Positions 8,502 through 17,350 of a stretch of DNA of 64,000 nt are shown piece by piece. A program made the position numbers and the translations under genes. The notes under the pieces were generated by a model, which saw only the letters and a list, made by a program, of their open reading frames with translations, was not told the origin of the DNA and ran no database searches. Source of the DNA: Nguyenibacter vanlangensis (GTDB lineage: Bacteria > Pseudomonadota > Alphaproteobacteria > Acetobacterales > Acetobacteraceae); the NCBI RefSeq assembly GCF_038719015.1, contig NZ_CP152276.1, forward strand, positions 248,001 to 312,000, written 5' to 3'. Each line of letters starts with the position of its first letter. Positions within the stretch are counted from its first letter, which is position 1.

Positions 8502-8990
8502 TTATGCCCCATCTTCGCCGTCGGCGGGTCTGGCCGACGCATCCAGCGCGCCCTGCAGCATGTAGGCGGCGGCCAGCTTGTCCACCAGTTCGGCGCGGCG
8601 CCGGCGGCTGATGTCGGCGTCCTGGATCAGCATGCGGTTGACCGCGCTGGAGGACAGGCGTTCGTCCCACATGGCGGCCGGCAGGCCGACCTGTTCCGAC
8701 AGGGTGGCCATCCAGTCGCGCGCCGCCTGCGCCGCGGGGCCGAAACCGCCATCCAGGGACAAGGGCAGGCCGGAGACCAGGGCGCCCACATCCTCGCGCC
8801 GGGCGATCGCGCCGATTTCGGCGGCGACGGCCGACAGCTTGCCGCGGCGCAGCGTGCCGTAGGGCGATGCCAGCATCAGCGACACGTCCGACAGGGCCAG
8901 GCCGATCGTCTTCTGTCCCGGATCGAGCCCCAGCAGGCGCTGGTTGCGGCCCAGCCGGGCGCGGATCTGGTGCATGTTGAACAGGGGCAT
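8502..8990 (-). CDS. ruvX: Putative pre-16S rRNA nuclease / Holliday junction resolvase-like RuvX (YqgF)
   Basis: 162-residue YqgF/RuvX protein with RNase H-like fold, believed to process the 5' end of 16S rRNA and formerly called a Holliday junction resolvase. The first catalytic Asp is in LLGLDPGQKTIGLALSD; other family marks are GLPLSLDGGFGP, WDERLSSSAVNRML and a final DKLAAAYMLQGAL with the last acidic residue. Length is normal for the family (about 140-160). It is divergent from gatC, with 75 bp between starts. In many alphaproteobacteria ruvX and gatCAB are neighbours in this same arrangement. Confidence 0.9.
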   Translation of the reverse strand: MPLFNMHQIRARLGRNQRLLGLDPGQKTIGLALSDVSLMLASPYGTLRRGKLSAVAAEIGAIARREDVGALVSGLPLSLDGGFGPAAQAARDWMATLSEQVGLPAAMWDERLSSSAVNRMLIQDADISRRRRAELVDKLAAAYMLQGALDASARPADGEDGA

Positions 8991-9065
8991 TATCTGGGTC
9001 TATGGTCCGCGCGATATTCTGTACGCAGGATATTCCCCCCAGATCATGATGGAAAGTTATGCTTC

Positions 9066-9353
9066 ATGTCGCTTGATCCCGCGACCGTCCGACGTATCGC
9101 CAGGCTGGCGCGGATAGGTATCGATGAGTCCGATTTGCAGGCCCTGCAGGGGGAATTGAACGGTATCCTCGGCTGGATCGAGCAGTTGAACGAAGTCGAT
9201 GTCGGCGGTGTCGAGCCGATGGTGGGCACCGGCCACGCGGCGCTGCGCATGCGCGAGGATTGGGTGACCGACGGGGAGGCGCGCGATGCCGTCCTGTCGA
9301 ACGCGCCTGACAAGGCGGGGCCGTTCTATACCGTGCCGAAGGTGGTTGAATGA
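9066..9353 (+). CDS. gatC: Asp-tRNA(Asn)/Glu-tRNA(Gln) amidotransferase subunit C
   Basis: 95-residue GatC, the small belt subunit that stabilises the GatA-GatB interface in the enzyme converting Glu-tRNA(Gln) to Gln-tRNA(Gln) (and Asp-tRNA(Asn) to Asn-tRNA(Asn)). It starts [19 protein letters not shown] and ends with the typical [14 protein letters not shown]. The ATG at 9066 is chosen; an upstream in-frame start at 8970 would overlap ruvX and is unlike the family. Its stop overlaps the gatA start (ATGA), so the two are translationally coupled. Confidence 0.93.
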   Translation: MSLDPATVRRIARLARIGIDESDLQALQGELNGILGWIEQLNEVDVGGVEPMVGTGHAALRMREDWVTDGEARDAVLSNAPDKAGPFYTVPKVVE

Positions 9354-10834
9354 TGCTGACCGAACTGACGATCGCTTCCGCCCAGGGGGGGCTGAAGCGG
9401 CGCGACTTTTCCGCCGTCGAACTGACGCAGGCCCATCTGGCCGCGATCGAGGCGCTGAACGGCCGGCTGAACGCCTTCATCACCATTACCGCCGAACGGG
9501 CGCTGGACGCCGCGCGGCGGGCCGATGCGGTCCTGGCGGGCCAGGACGCGCCCGCGTTGACGGGTATTCCGCTGGGCATCAAGGACCTGTTCTGCACCGA
9601 CGGCGTGCGCACCACCGCCGCCAGCCGGATGCTGGAAGATTTCGTGCCGCCGTACGAAAGCACGGTGACGGCGAATCTGCTGCGCGACGGCGCGGTGTTC
9701 GTGGGCAAGACGAACCTGGACGAATTCGCCATGGGGTCGGCCAACATCACCTCGGCCTTCGGGGCGGTGGAAAATCCCTGGAAGCGCACGGGTGAGCCGG
9801 ACACGGTGCTGGTGCCCGGGGGGTCGTCCGGCGGTTCGGCGGCGGCGGTCGCGGCCGGGCTGGCGATGGGGGCGACCGGTACCGATACCGGCGGGTCGAT
9901 CCGCCAGCCGGCCGCCTATTGCGGGATTGCCGGAATCAAGCCGACCTATGGGCGGTGCAGCCGCTGGGGCACGATCGCCTTCGCCAGTTCGCTGGATCAG
10001 GCGGGGCCGATGGCCCGCACCGTCGAGGATTGCGCCATCCTGCTGCAATCCATGGCCGGATTCGACGTGCGCGACAGCACCAGCGTGGACGTGCCGGTGC
10101 CGGAGTACCGCGCCGCCTGCGGCCGCTCGCTGAAGGGCATGAAGGTCGGCATCCCCGCCGAATATCGGGTGGCCGGCATGCCGGCCGAGATCGAGGCGGC
10201 GTGGGAGCAGGGCATCGCCTGGCTGCGCGACGCGGGATGCGAGATCGTGAACGTGTCGCTGCCGCACACCAAATATGGGCTTGCGACCTATTATATCGTG
10301 GCGCCGGCGGAATGTTCGTCGAACCTGGCGCGCTATGACGGCGTGCGCTTTGGCCGGCGCGTGCCCGGCGAATCGCTGGACGCGCTGTACGAGGCGACGC
10401 GCCGCGAGGGCTTCGGGCCCGAGGTCCGGCGCCGGATCCTGATGGGGACCTATGTCCTGTCGGCCGGATATTACGACGCCTATTACCTGCGCGCGCAGAA
10501 GGTGCGCCACCTGATCCGCCGGGATTTCGAGGAGGCGTTCCGCATGGTGGACGTGCTGCTGACGCCGACCGCGCCCTCGCCGGCCTTCGCGCAGGGCGAG
10601 AAGATGGATGACCCTGTACAGATGTATCTGAACGACGTGTTCACCGTGCCGGCCAGCATGGCCGGCGTGCCGGCGATGTCGGTCCCGGCGGGGCTGAGCG
10701 GCAGCGGGCTGCCGCTGGGGCTGCAGGTGATCGGCCGGTCCTTCGACGAGGAAACGGTCATCGCCGCGGGCAGCGCGATCGAGCGGGCGGCGTCCTTCGC
10801 ACATCGCCCCGCCCTGCGGGCGGAGGTGGCGTGA
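9350..10834 (+). CDS. gatA: Asp-tRNA(Asn)/Glu-tRNA(Gln) amidotransferase subunit A
   Basis: 494-residue amidase subunit that hydrolyses glutamine and supplies ammonia to GatB. The Ser-cisSer-Lys triad is complete: Lys78 in [10 protein letters not shown], Ser159 in [12 protein letters not shown] and Ser183 in [13 protein letters not shown]. Length is standard. It overlaps gatC by 4 bp (ATGA) and meets gatB at GTGATG. An operon gatC-gatA-gatB is certain from the spacing, and its presence implies that Gln-tRNA is made by transamidation here. Confidence 0.97.
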   Translation: MMLTELTIASAQGGLKRRDFSAVELTQAHLAAIEALNGRLNAFITITAERALDAARRADAVLAGQDAPALTGIPLGIKDLFCTDGVRTTAASRMLEDFVPPYESTVTANLLRDGAVFVGKTNLDEFAMGSANITSAFGAVENPWKRTGEPDTVLVPGGSSGGSAAAVAAGLAMGATGTDTGGSIRQPAAYCGIAGIKPTYGRCSRWGTIAFASSLDQAGPMARTVEDCAILLQSMAGFDVRDSTSVDVPVPEYRAACGRSLKGMKVGIPAEYRVAGMPAEIEAAWEQGIAWLRDAGCEIVNVSLPHTKYGLATYYIVAPAECSSNLARYDGVRFGRRVPGESLDALYEATRREGFGPEVRRRILMGTYVLSAGYYDAYYLRAQKVRHLIRRDFEEAFRMVDVLLTPTAPSPAFAQGEKMDDPVQMYLNDVFTVPASMAGVPAMSVPAGLSGSGLPLGLQVIGRSFDEETVIAAGSAIERAASFAHRPALRAEVA

Positions 10835-12282
10835 TGGCCTATGTGATCGAGGGCCGCACCGGCCCGTGGGAACTGGTCGTCGGCCTGGAAGTGCATGCCC
10901 AGGTCATCAGCCGGTCCAAGCTGTTCTCGGGTGCGTCGGCGTCGTACGGCGGCGAGCCGAACACGCATGTCAGCCTGGTGGATGCCGGGTTTCCCGGCAT
11001 GCTGCCGGTCATCAACCGCGAATGCGTGGCGCAGGCCGTGCGAACCGGGCTGGGGCTGAAGGCGCGGATCAACCTGCAGAGCCGCTTCGACCGCAAGAAT
11101 TATTTCTATGCCGACCTGCCGACCGGCTATCAGATCAGCCAGTTCGCCCATCCGATCGTGGGCGAGGGCGCGGTGGAGATCGAACTGGCGGACGGGTCGA
11201 CCCGCACCATCGGGATCACGCGTCTGCACCTGGAACAGGATGCCGGCAAGTCGATGCATGACCAGGACCCGGCACGGTCCTTCATCGATCTGAACCGCGC
11301 GGGCGTCGCGCTGATGGAAATCGTCAGCGAGCCCGATATCCGTTCGCCCGAGGAGGCCGGGGCCTATCTGCGCAAGCTGCGCATGATCCTGCGCTATCTG
11401 GGTACGTGCGACGGGAACATGGAAGAAGGCTCGATGCGGGCCGACGTCAACGTGTCGGTGCGCAAGGCGGGCGAGCCGTTCCGCACGCGCTGCGAGATCA
11501 AGAACGTCAATTCGATCCGCTATGTGATGCAGGCGATCGAGGTCGAGGCGCTGCGCCAGGTCGAGATATGGGAAGATGGGGGCGAGGTCGACCAGGAGAC
11601 GCGCCTGTTCGATCCGGCGCGGGGTGAGACGCGGTCTCTGCGCAGCAAGGAAGATGCGCACGACTACCGCTATTTCCCCGATCCGGACCTGCTGCCGCTG
11701 GTGATCGCCGAATCGTGGGTGGACGAACTGGAATCGGCCCTGCCGGAGTTGCCCGACGCCAAGCGCGAGCGGTTCCAGACCGAATACGGTATTCCACGTT
11801 ATGACGCCGGCGTGCTGGTGGCCGAGCAGGCGACGGCCGATTTCTACGAATCGGTGGCGCGCGGACGCGATCCGCGGCTGGCGGCCAACTGGGTGACCGG
11901 CGATCTGTTCGCCGCGCTGAACCGTACCGGCCGCACGATCCAGGACAGCCCGATCAGTGCCGAGGCGCTGGGCGGCATGCTGGACCTGGTCACGGACGGG
12001 ACGATCAACGGCAAGATCGCCAAGGAAGTCTTCGAGGACATGCTGGAGACCGGTGATTCGGCGGCCGTGATCGTCGAGCGCAAGGGATTGCGGCAGGTGA
12101 CGGATACCGGCGCGATCGACGCGGCGGTGCAGGCCGTGCTGGCCGCGAATCCGGACAAGGTGGCCGAATATCGTGGGGGCAAGGACAAATTGTTCGGTTT
12201 CTTCGTCGGCCAGGTGATGAAGGCGATGGCCGGCAAGGGGAATCCGGCCCTGGTGAACGAGGCGTTGAAGAAAGTTCTCTAG
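10834..12282 (+). CDS. gatB: Asp-tRNA(Asn)/Glu-tRNA(Gln) amidotransferase subunit B
   Basis: 482-residue subunit that binds the mischarged tRNA, activates its side chain with ATP and uses ammonia from GatA. Seen: the GatB N-terminal domain ([54 protein letters not shown]) and a C-terminal YqeY-like helical domain ending [19 protein letters not shown] at 10831 and ATG at 10834 are both in frame; the ATG is favoured because GGAGG ends 7 nt before it. The last 90 bp before tRNA-Ser carry that tRNA's promoter. Confidence 0.97.
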   Translation: MAYVIEGRTGPWELVVGLEVHAQVISRSKLFSGASASYGGEPNTHVSLVDAGFPGMLPVINRECVAQAVRTGLGLKARINLQSRFDRKNYFYADLPTGYQISQFAHPIVGEGAVEIELADGSTRTIGITRLHLEQDAGKSMHDQDPARSFIDLNRAGVALMEIVSEPDIRSPEEAGAYLRKLRMILRYLGTCDGNMEEGSMRADVNVSVRKAGEPFRTRCEIKNVNSIRYVMQAIEVEALRQVEIWEDGGEVDQETRLFDPARGETRSLRSKEDAHDYRYFPDPDLLPLVIAESWVDELESALPELPDAKRERFQTEYGIPRYDAGVLVAEQATADFYESVARGRDPRLAANWVTGDLFAALNRTGRTIQDSPISAEALGGMLDLVTDGTINGKIAKEVFEDMLETGDSAAVIVERKGLRQVTDTGAIDAAVQAVLAANPDKVAEYRGGKDKLFGFFVGQVMKAMAGKGNPALVNEALKKVL

Positions 12283-12308
12283 CGTTCTGACAGCCATCGG
12301 TTTGGGGT

Positions 12309-12337
12309 TTGACGGCGCTGTGGCGACAGTCTACAAG
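12309..12337 (+). promoter_or_regulatory. Promoter of tRNA-Ser(GCT)
   Basis: TTGACG (12309-12314), a 17-bp spacer and TACAAG (12332-12337) form a good sigma-70-type promoter just after gatB, with a leader of about 33 nt before the tRNA. Confidence 0.55.
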
Positions 12338-12376
12338 CAGCGCTGCAAACGCCGTGTGATGAGCACGCTCTTCGGC

Positions 12377-12469
12377 GGAGGGGTGGCCGAGTGGCTGAAG
12401 GCGGCGGTTTGCTAAACCGTTGTACGGTGTCAAGCCGTACCGTGGGTTCGAATCCCATCCCCTCCGCCA
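12377..12469 (+). tRNA. tRNA-Ser (anticodon GCT)
   Basis: 93-nt class II tRNA. Acceptor GGAGGGG (12377-12383) pairs with CCCCTCC, discriminator G, CCA at 12467-12469. The anticodon loop is TTGCTAA, giving GCT for AGC/AGT codons, and the long variable arm of about 20 nt (TGTACGGTGTCAAGCCGTAC) is typical of serine tRNAs. The T arm is GTGGG-TTCGAAT-CCCAT. Confidence 0.96.
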
Positions 12470-12505
12470 GTTTGAAAAAATTTCCTGAAAAATCAGTTTG
12501 TTGCG

Positions 12506-12524
12506 CGGGCCTCTGAGAGGCCCG
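12506..12524. terminator. Hairpin terminator between tRNA-Ser and the convergent membrane-protein gene
   Basis: CGGGCCTC-TGA-GAGGCCCG. On the minus strand it is followed by a T-rich tract (complement of the A-rich 12474-12502), so it best serves the minus-strand gene starting at 13034; it may also stop readthrough from the tRNA. Confidence 0.55.
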
Positions 12525-12533
12525 TCCCTGTGC

Positions 12534-13034
12534 TTATGCTGGCATGCCGTCCTCTGCTTCGTAACGGCGGCGGAACGCCAGCGCCCAGCCCAGGAAATAC
12601 CCTGCCAGTGCGCCTGAGAGTGCACCGCGCAGCAGGTCCAGTGCGACTCGCCGGTCCGGCATCGCCGCGACTGCGATCGCGATGGCGAATTGCGCGGCGA
12701 ACAGCGTGACGTTGCGGATCAGCGGCCAGGGGCTGCCCTTGCGATGCACGATGCCGCGCGTCCGGTCGATCACCATGCGATTCGGACCGATCCTGTACCC
12801 GACCGGCGCCAGGCACATGGCCGCGATCAGCCAGGCCAGATAGGGCGTTGCCGTGCTCCCCGAATGCGCGACCAGGCCCGACAGCCCCCAGATGACGAAC
12901 ACCAGCGGCAGCAGCGCCACCCGTCGCACCGTTACGGCCGTATCCGACAGAGCGGCGCATCCCTGCCAGACCAGATAGGACAGCAACAGCCAGACCCAGA
13001 GCGGGACGTGTGAAAGGATCATCGGCAAAGACAT
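12534..13034 (-). CDS. Small multi-pass membrane protein, DUF6622-like
   Basis: 166-residue inner-membrane protein with about four to five hydrophobic segments. It opens MSLPMILSHVPLWVWLLLSY, followed by VTVRRVALLPLVFVIWGLSGLV, the pattern I associate with DUF6622 proteins; this family name is from memory and not checked. The ATG at 13034 is preferred to an in-frame GTG/ATG further upstream, since it starts directly before the first membrane helix. It is divergent from a membrane-bound LytTR regulator with a box-rich region between them, so it is a likely target of that regulator, as small membrane partners of LytTR proteins often are. Confidence 0.65.
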   Translation of the reverse strand: MSLPMILSHVPLWVWLLLSYLVWQGCAALSDTAVTVRRVALLPLVFVIWGLSGLVAHSGSTATPYLAWLIAAMCLAPVGYRIGPNRMVIDRTRGIVHRKGSPWPLIRNVTLFAAQFAIAIAVAAMPDRRVALDLLRGALSGALAGYFLGWALAFRRRYEAEDGMPA

Positions 13035-13103
13035 GGCGGGGCATTCCGTTCGGGTTTCGATCGGGTCACCCTGCAAGATCCCAGTAATGCGAGGCAGTGC
13101 CCG

Positions 13104-13175
13104 TTTCGCGAAATGCTCGCCGCTTTCGTGAAACGATGCTTACATGCCGTTCGCGAAGCGTGGGCCGTTCGCGAA
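13104..13175. promoter_or_regulatory. Cluster of four TTCGYGAA palindromic boxes, candidate LytTR operator
   Basis: Four near-identical palindromes lie between two divergent starts: TTTCGCGAAA (13104-13113), TTTCGTGAAA (13124-13133), TTCGCGAA (13150-13157) and TTCGCGAA (13168-13175). Centre spacings are 20, 25 and 18 bp. The last two are inside an exact 18-bp direct repeat (GCCGTTCGCGAAGCGTGG). The position, directly upstream of a DNA-binding regulator gene, argues for autoregulation. Confidence 0.5.
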
Positions 13176-13181
13176 GCGTGG

Positions 13182-14042
13182 ATGGAGGGCATGGAGGACG
13201 CGTTGACCGAGGCGATACGCGACGTGATGCGACGTGGCGGTTTTGTCCTGGCCACCGCCGCCGCCATGACGTTTCTCGCCCCATGGGGCACCCAGGCCAT
13301 TCCTCTGCCCCGCCGTGCCTTCGACTGGCTGGCCTGCGGCGTCATATGGGAAACGGCGATCTGGCTGGCGCGCGACGGCGTGTCGCGGCGACGGCGCGGT
13401 GCGGGCGCCAAAGCGGGCCGTCCGCCGTTTGGGGCCTATCTTCTGACATTGGGCATCGCCTCGATTCCGGCCGTGCCGATCAGCATGCTCATCGTAAACG
13501 GGTCGGTCGGCACTGCCGGTGACTTTGCCGCCTTCTATGCCTACGCGCTGGGGCTCGGATTAATTCTGGCCGCCATCCGGTATGGCCTGCGGTCCGATGG
13601 TGCGGCGCGCGGGCACTTGGCTGCCGGGACCGTCGGAAGCGGCCCGCCGACCGCGTTGCCTGTCCCCGCCGCGAGCATGCCGGCACGCGATTTCCCGGCA
13701 CGCGATTTCCCGGTGGGCGATTTCCCGGTGCGCGATTTCCTGGCGCGTCATGCGCCGGATCTGGCCGGGGCGACCCTGCTGGCGCTTGCGGCCGAGGACC
13801 ATTACCTGCGCATTCATACCGACCGGGGGCAGGCGCTGATCCTGCTGCGTCTGCGTGATGCGATCGACAGCCTGGGAGAGGATGCGGGCCTGCAGGTGCA
13901 TCGCTCGTTCTGGGTGGCGATGGATGCGGCTCCCCGGGTCGCGCGCCGGGGCCAGTCCTGGCAGTTGGAACTGCCCACCGGCCTGAATGTCCCCGTCAGC
14001 AGGGCCAATGTCCCGGCCTGCCGGGCCGTCGGCTGGCTGTAG
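13182..14042 (+). CDS. Membrane-anchored LytTR-family transcriptional regulator
   Basis: About 286 residues: an N-terminal membrane region with roughly four helices (FVLATAAAMTFLAPWG, RAFDWLACGVIWETAIW, LTLGIASIPAVPISMLIV, FYAYALGLGLILAAI), a flexible linker, and a C-terminal LytTR DNA-binding domain (LLALAAEDHYLRIHT, LQVHRSFWVAM, VPVSRANVPACRAV). No histidine kinase or receiver is attached, so sensing is probably by a partner, plausibly the divergent small membrane protein. The frame is open to an ATG at 13113, but those residues merely translate the repeated TTCGCGAA boxes (AVREAW twice); ATG 13182 or 13191 is more credible. The linker contains a 5-residue tandem repeat. Confidence 0.8.
   Translation: MEGMEDALTEAIRDVMRRGGFVLATAAAMTFLAPWGTQAIPLPRRAFDWLACGVIWETAIWLARDGVSRRRRGAGAKAGRPPFGAYLLTLGIASIPAVPISMLIVNGSVGTAGDFAAFYAYALGLGLILAAIRYGLRSDGAARGHLAAGTVGSGPPTALPVPAASMPARDFPARDFPVGDFPVRDFLARHAPDLAGATLLALAAEDHYLRIHTDRGQALILLRLRDAIDSLGEDAGLQVHRSFWVAMDAAPRVARRGQSWQLELPTGLNVPVSRANVPACRAVGWL
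13680..13739 (+). repeat. Four 15-bp tandem repeats in the LytTR linker
   Basis: Units 13680-13694 and 13695-13709 are identical (CCGGCACGCGATTTC); 13710-13724 and 13725-13739 differ at a few bases; a decayed fifth copy follows. They encode PARDF-PARDF-PVGDF-PVRDF between the membrane and DNA-binding domains. The unit keeps frame, so copy number could vary without breaking the protein. Confidence 0.85.
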
Positions 14043-14097
14043 CCGTCCAGGGACGGAACGATGCGCGGTCGGTGCCTTTCTTCATGCAAAGCGGCTC

Positions 14098-14958
14098 TTA
14101 TGCAAAGCGCCGGGCACCGGCGACGCAAAGCATGACCAGGCCGGTCACGGCGAGCATCGTCCAGGCAACCGGCTCGTCGAGCAGGAAACCGGAAAGTGCG
14201 AGTCCGAAGAAGGGCTGGACCAGTTGCAACTGTCCAACCCCCGCGATGCCGCCGCGTGCCAGGCCGTGATACCAGAAGACGAAGCCGATCAGCATGCTGA
14301 AGACGGAGACATAGGCGAGTCCGATCCAGGCCGAGGGCGCAATCCCGCGCCAGGTGGCGGGAAGGGTCGCCAGGGCGACGGGCGCCATGACCGGCAACGC
14401 CAGCAACAGCGCCCAGGAAATGACCTGCCAGCCGCCGAGCCGTCGTGACAGCGTGGCGCCTTCGGCATAACCGAGCCCGCACAGGAGGATGGCGGCGACC
14501 ATCAGAAGATCGCCGCTCAGCGTTGCAGGCCCGCTTTCGGTCAGGGCGAAGCCGGCGACCAGAAAGCTGCCTGCGATCGAAAACAGCCAGAAGGCCGGCC
14601 TCGGCCGCTCCCCGCCGCGCAGCACGCCGAAGATCGCGGTGCAGAGGGGGAGAAGACCGATGAAGACGATCGAATGCGCCGAGGTGACGTGCCGCAGCGC
14701 CAGCGCCGTCAGCAGCGGAAAGCCGGCCACCACGCCCAGCGCGACGAGGGCGAGCGCGCCCATGTCGCGCCGCCCTGGCCGTGTCTGCCGGAACGTCCGG
14801 AGCAGGACCAGCCCGAGCAGCGCCGCGATCACCGCGCGGGCCGAGGTCAGGAACAAGGGCGAGAAACCGCCGATCGCCACCCGCGTCGCCGGCAGGGAAC
14901 CGCTGAAGATGATGACGCCCAGGAGGCCGCTGCCCCATCCGTCGGTCGTTGCTTTCAT
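14098..14958 (-). CDS. EamA (drug/metabolite) family transporter
   Basis: 286-residue inner-membrane exporter of the DMT superfamily with ten hydrophobic segments in two EamA repeats. The first starts GLLGVIIFSGSLPATRVAIG and the second LLMVAAILLCGLGYAEGATL. The ATG at 14958 has an excellent ribosome site (GGAGGCAAC directly upstream on this strand). It is divergent from a MocR-type regulator 130 bp away, an arrangement in which the PLP-binding regulator commonly controls the exporter; the substrate may therefore be an amino acid or amine, but this is inference. Confidence 0.85.
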   Translation of the reverse strand: MKATTDGWGSGLLGVIIFSGSLPATRVAIGGFSPLFLTSARAVIAALLGLVLLRTFRQTRPGRRDMGALALVALGVVAGFPLLTALALRHVTSAHSIVFIGLLPLCTAIFGVLRGGERPRPAFWLFSIAGSFLVAGFALTESGPATLSGDLLMVAAILLCGLGYAEGATLSRRLGGWQVISWALLLALPVMAPVALATLPATWRGIAPSAWIGLAYVSVFSMLIGFVFWYHGLARGGIAGVGQLQLVQPFFGLALSGFLLDEPVAWTMLAVTGLVMLCVAGARRFA

Positions 14959-15053
14959 GTTGCCTCCGCTTTCGGGCGGATCGTTATCCGGCGGCGGCTG
15001 GCAGGGACAGGGACAATCCAATACGATATGGCCGAACTGTATGGGTAAGGACT

Positions 15054-15063
15054 ACCGTACGGT
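15054..15063. promoter_or_regulatory. Palindrome ACCGTACGGT in the EamA-MocR divergent region
   Basis: A perfect 10-bp palindrome 29 bp before the preferred start of the MocR gene and 95 bp before that of the exporter. It is the only clear symmetric site in this intergenic region and a candidate operator. Confidence 0.35.
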
Positions 15064-15091
15064 CCGAGAAGATCGCATTGGTATAGGAATG

Positions 15092-16558
15092 ATGACGCAA
15101 GGGCGATCGGGAACGCGTACGGCCGACGTGATGGCTGCGATCCGCGCGAAGGTGGCCAGCCGTGTACTGATCACCGGCGACCGGCTGCCGTCCATCCGCC
15201 GTTTCGCCGGCGTCATGGGCGTCTCGCCTTCGACGGTGGTCGAAGCCTATGACCGCCTGGTGGCCGAAGGGGTGATCCAGGCGCGGCCGGGTTCCGGCTT
15301 CTATGTCGCGCGCGCCGCGCCGCCGCTGGTGCTGGCCGATATCGGTCCGAAGCGCGATCGGGCGATTGATCCCTTATGGGTCTCGCGCCAGTCGCTGGAC
15401 GCCGATGGCGCCGTGGCGAAGCCCGGGTGCGGCTGGCTGCCGGCCGACTGGATGCCCAATGCTGCGATCCGCCGCGCGCTGCGCGCCCTTGCCAGAGCCG
15501 ATGACGCGGTGCTGTCCGATTATGGCGCGACGCGCGGTCTGCCCGCGCTGCGTCGTCTCCTTGCCCGTCAGTTCGCCGGCGAAGGGCTCGACGTGGGGCC
15601 GGAGCAGATTCTCCTGACCGGATCGGGCACGCAGGCGATCGATCTGATCTGCCGCTTCATCGTCAGGCCCGGTGACACGGTGCTGGTGGACGATCCATGC
15701 TATTTCAATTTCCAGGCGTTGCTCCGCGCCCATCAGGCAACGATCCTTGGTGTGCCCTATACGCAGGGCGGGCCGGATATGGAGCGTTTTGCCGAAATGG
15801 CGGCGACGCATCGCCCAAGGCTCTATATTACCAACTCTGCCCTGCATAACCCCTCGGGCGCGACGCTGACGCCGCAGGTCGCCCATCGCCTGCTGAACGT
15901 CGCTGCTTCATCCGGCATGACGATCGTCGAGGATGACATCTTCGGCGATTTCGAGCCCGAATCGTCGCCGCGTCTTGCCGTGCTCGATGGGCTCGCGCGT
16001 GTGATCCGCATCGGCAGCTTTTCGAAAACGCTCTCGGCTTCGATCCGTTGTGGCTATATCGCGGCGCGCCCGGACTGGATCGACGCGCTGATCGATCTGC
16101 AGGTCGCGACAAGTTTCGGCGGCGTCAGTCCGGCCACGGCCGAGCTGGTTTTCGCGGTGTTGAACGACGGTGGTTACCGCAAGCATATGGAGGCGGTGCG
16201 GCGACGGCTTGTCCGCGCCCGACGCGATACGGCCGTGCGGCTTGAGGCACTGGGCATCACGCCCTGGCTTATGCCGCGCGGCGGGTTCTACCTTTGGTGC
16301 GCCCTGCCCGCCGGCCAGGACGCCACGACGCTCGCCCGGGCGGCGCTGTGCGAGGATGTCGTGCTGGCGCCCGGCAATGTTTTCAGCGTCTCGCAGAGCG
16401 CCTCGGGCTTCATGCGATTCAACGTCGCACAGATGGGCGAGGCACGCATCTTCGACGTACTGGAACGCGCTCTGGCATCCGGCCGCTGTCGCGAAAAAGG
16501 TGGAGGTCGTCTGGAAACGTTATCTGCGGAAGATGGATCGATCCGCGCAACGATGTGA
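15092..16558 (+). CDS. MocR-family regulator: GntR helix-turn-helix fused to PLP aminotransferase fold
   Basis: 488 residues. Residues 1-75 form a winged helix (ITGDRLPSIRRFAGVMGVSP then VVEAYDRLVAEGVIQARPGS) and the rest an aminotransferase class I/II fold with the PLP lysine in IGSFSKTLSASIRCG and the conserved SALHNPSGATL. Such proteins are transcription factors that sense PLP or an amino-compound aldimine; examples are PdxR, GabR and TauR. No pdx or gab genes are adjacent, so the likely target is the divergent EamA exporter. The start is uncertain: ATG 15089/15092 have AGGA too close, while ATG 15041 is also in frame. Codon use (more CTT, ATT, TAT) seems slightly less GC-biased than in neighbours. 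Confidence 0.85.
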   Translation: MTQGRSGTRTADVMAAIRAKVASRVLITGDRLPSIRRFAGVMGVSPSTVVEAYDRLVAEGVIQARPGSGFYVARAAPPLVLADIGPKRDRAIDPLWVSRQSLDADGAVAKPGCGWLPADWMPNAAIRRALRALARADDAVLSDYGATRGLPALRRLLARQFAGEGLDVGPEQILLTGSGTQAIDLICRFIVRPGDTVLVDDPCYFNFQALLRAHQATILGVPYTQGGPDMERFAEMAATHRPRLYITNSALHNPSGATLTPQVAHRLLNVAASSGMTIVEDDIFGDFEPESSPRLAVLDGLARVIRIGSFSKTLSASIRCGYIAARPDWIDALIDLQVATSFGGVSPATAELVFAVLNDGGYRKHMEAVRRRLVRARRDTAVRLEALGITPWLMPRGGFYLWCALPAGQDATTLARAALCEDVVLAPGNVFSVSQSASGFMRFNVAQMGEARIFDVLERALASGRCREKGGGRLETLSAEDGSIRATM

Positions 16559-16684
16559 CCCTGCCGGCGTTCAATAGGATTGCGCCAGGTTTCCGGGGCA
16601 CGCAACAGGATGGGCGCGCCCTGCCGCGCCGGCCTGATTCTGTCCGAGATTTCTCTCATCCTGTGTCCAAAAAAGGGGAATTGG

Positions 16685-17281
16685 TTGGCTGACGGGTTTT
16701 TGGCGCTCCCTTACGCCAAGGAGGTGGCGGAAGCCGGTCTGGTGGAAGCCGATCTGGCGCGGGCTGGTGCGCTGGTTTCGATCATCGGAGTGAGGGAGAA
16801 GCCCGCGCGGATTGACGAGAGGCGCTTCGCGTATGGCGTGCTGCGGGTAAGCTTTGATGATATTCCGGTTCCGGAATGGGTGGCTGCGAACGGATCGCGC
16901 TGGTTTGGCCCGTATGAGGAGCAGGTGCGCGACGTGCTGGCGTTCGGGCGCCATGTGCGTGCGGCCGGCTGCGACCATGTCGCGGTGCATTGCCTGCATG
17001 GCCGCAGCCGGAGCCCGGCCGTCGCCGTTGCCATGATGGCCGACGCGCTGGGCCCCGGGCGGGAGGCCGAGGCAGTGTCGCGCCTGATGACCCGGTCCGC
17101 GCGTCCCGGGGCGGCCCCCGATCCTGACTCGGTCCGGCGCATATTGTGCAATCCGGGGGTGATTCGCCTTGCCGACGGCATCATGGGCCGTGGCGGCGCG
17201 CTGGAACGTGCGGTTGCCGCGGGGGTGCCGCTCTATGCCGCCTGGGCGGGGTTCTGGCAGGCGCAATGCCTGGTTCCCTGA
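16685..17281 (+). CDS. Protein tyrosine / dual-specificity phosphatase-like protein
   Basis: About 198 residues, with the cysteine phosphatase signature HCLHGRSRSP (the CX5R loop). A general-acid candidate is the Asp in FDDIPVP. It probably acts on phosphotyrosine or another phosphoester in the cytosol. The start is not certain: a TTG at 16685 follows AGGGGA by 5 nt and gives LADGFLALPYAKEVAEAGL; an in-frame ATG at 16580 would add 35 residues that look non-conserved. It stands alone between the MocR gene and the O-antigen ligase-like gene. Confidence 0.65.
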   Translation: MADGFLALPYAKEVAEAGLVEADLARAGALVSIIGVREKPARIDERRFAYGVLRVSFDDIPVPEWVAANGSRWFGPYEEQVRDVLAFGRHVRAAGCDHVAVHCLHGRSRSPAVAVAMMADALGPGREAEAVSRLMTRSARPGAAPDPDSVRRILCNPGVIRLADGIMGRGGALERAVAAGVPLYAAWAGFWQAQCLVP

Positions 17282-17350
17282 CCGGCCGGTGAGGTGGGGC
17301 CGGTAACGTGGCCGTTCCGCGCGGGGTCGCCACTCGAGGGTCGTGCCTGT

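Noticed and set aside
10483..12297. 604-residue antisense frame under gatA/gatB
   Set aside because: Shadow frame; His/Arg/Gln-rich with no family features.
13113..13181. N-terminal extension of the LytTR regulator
   Set aside because: The residues are the translation of operator-like repeats; no membrane or family feature begins there.
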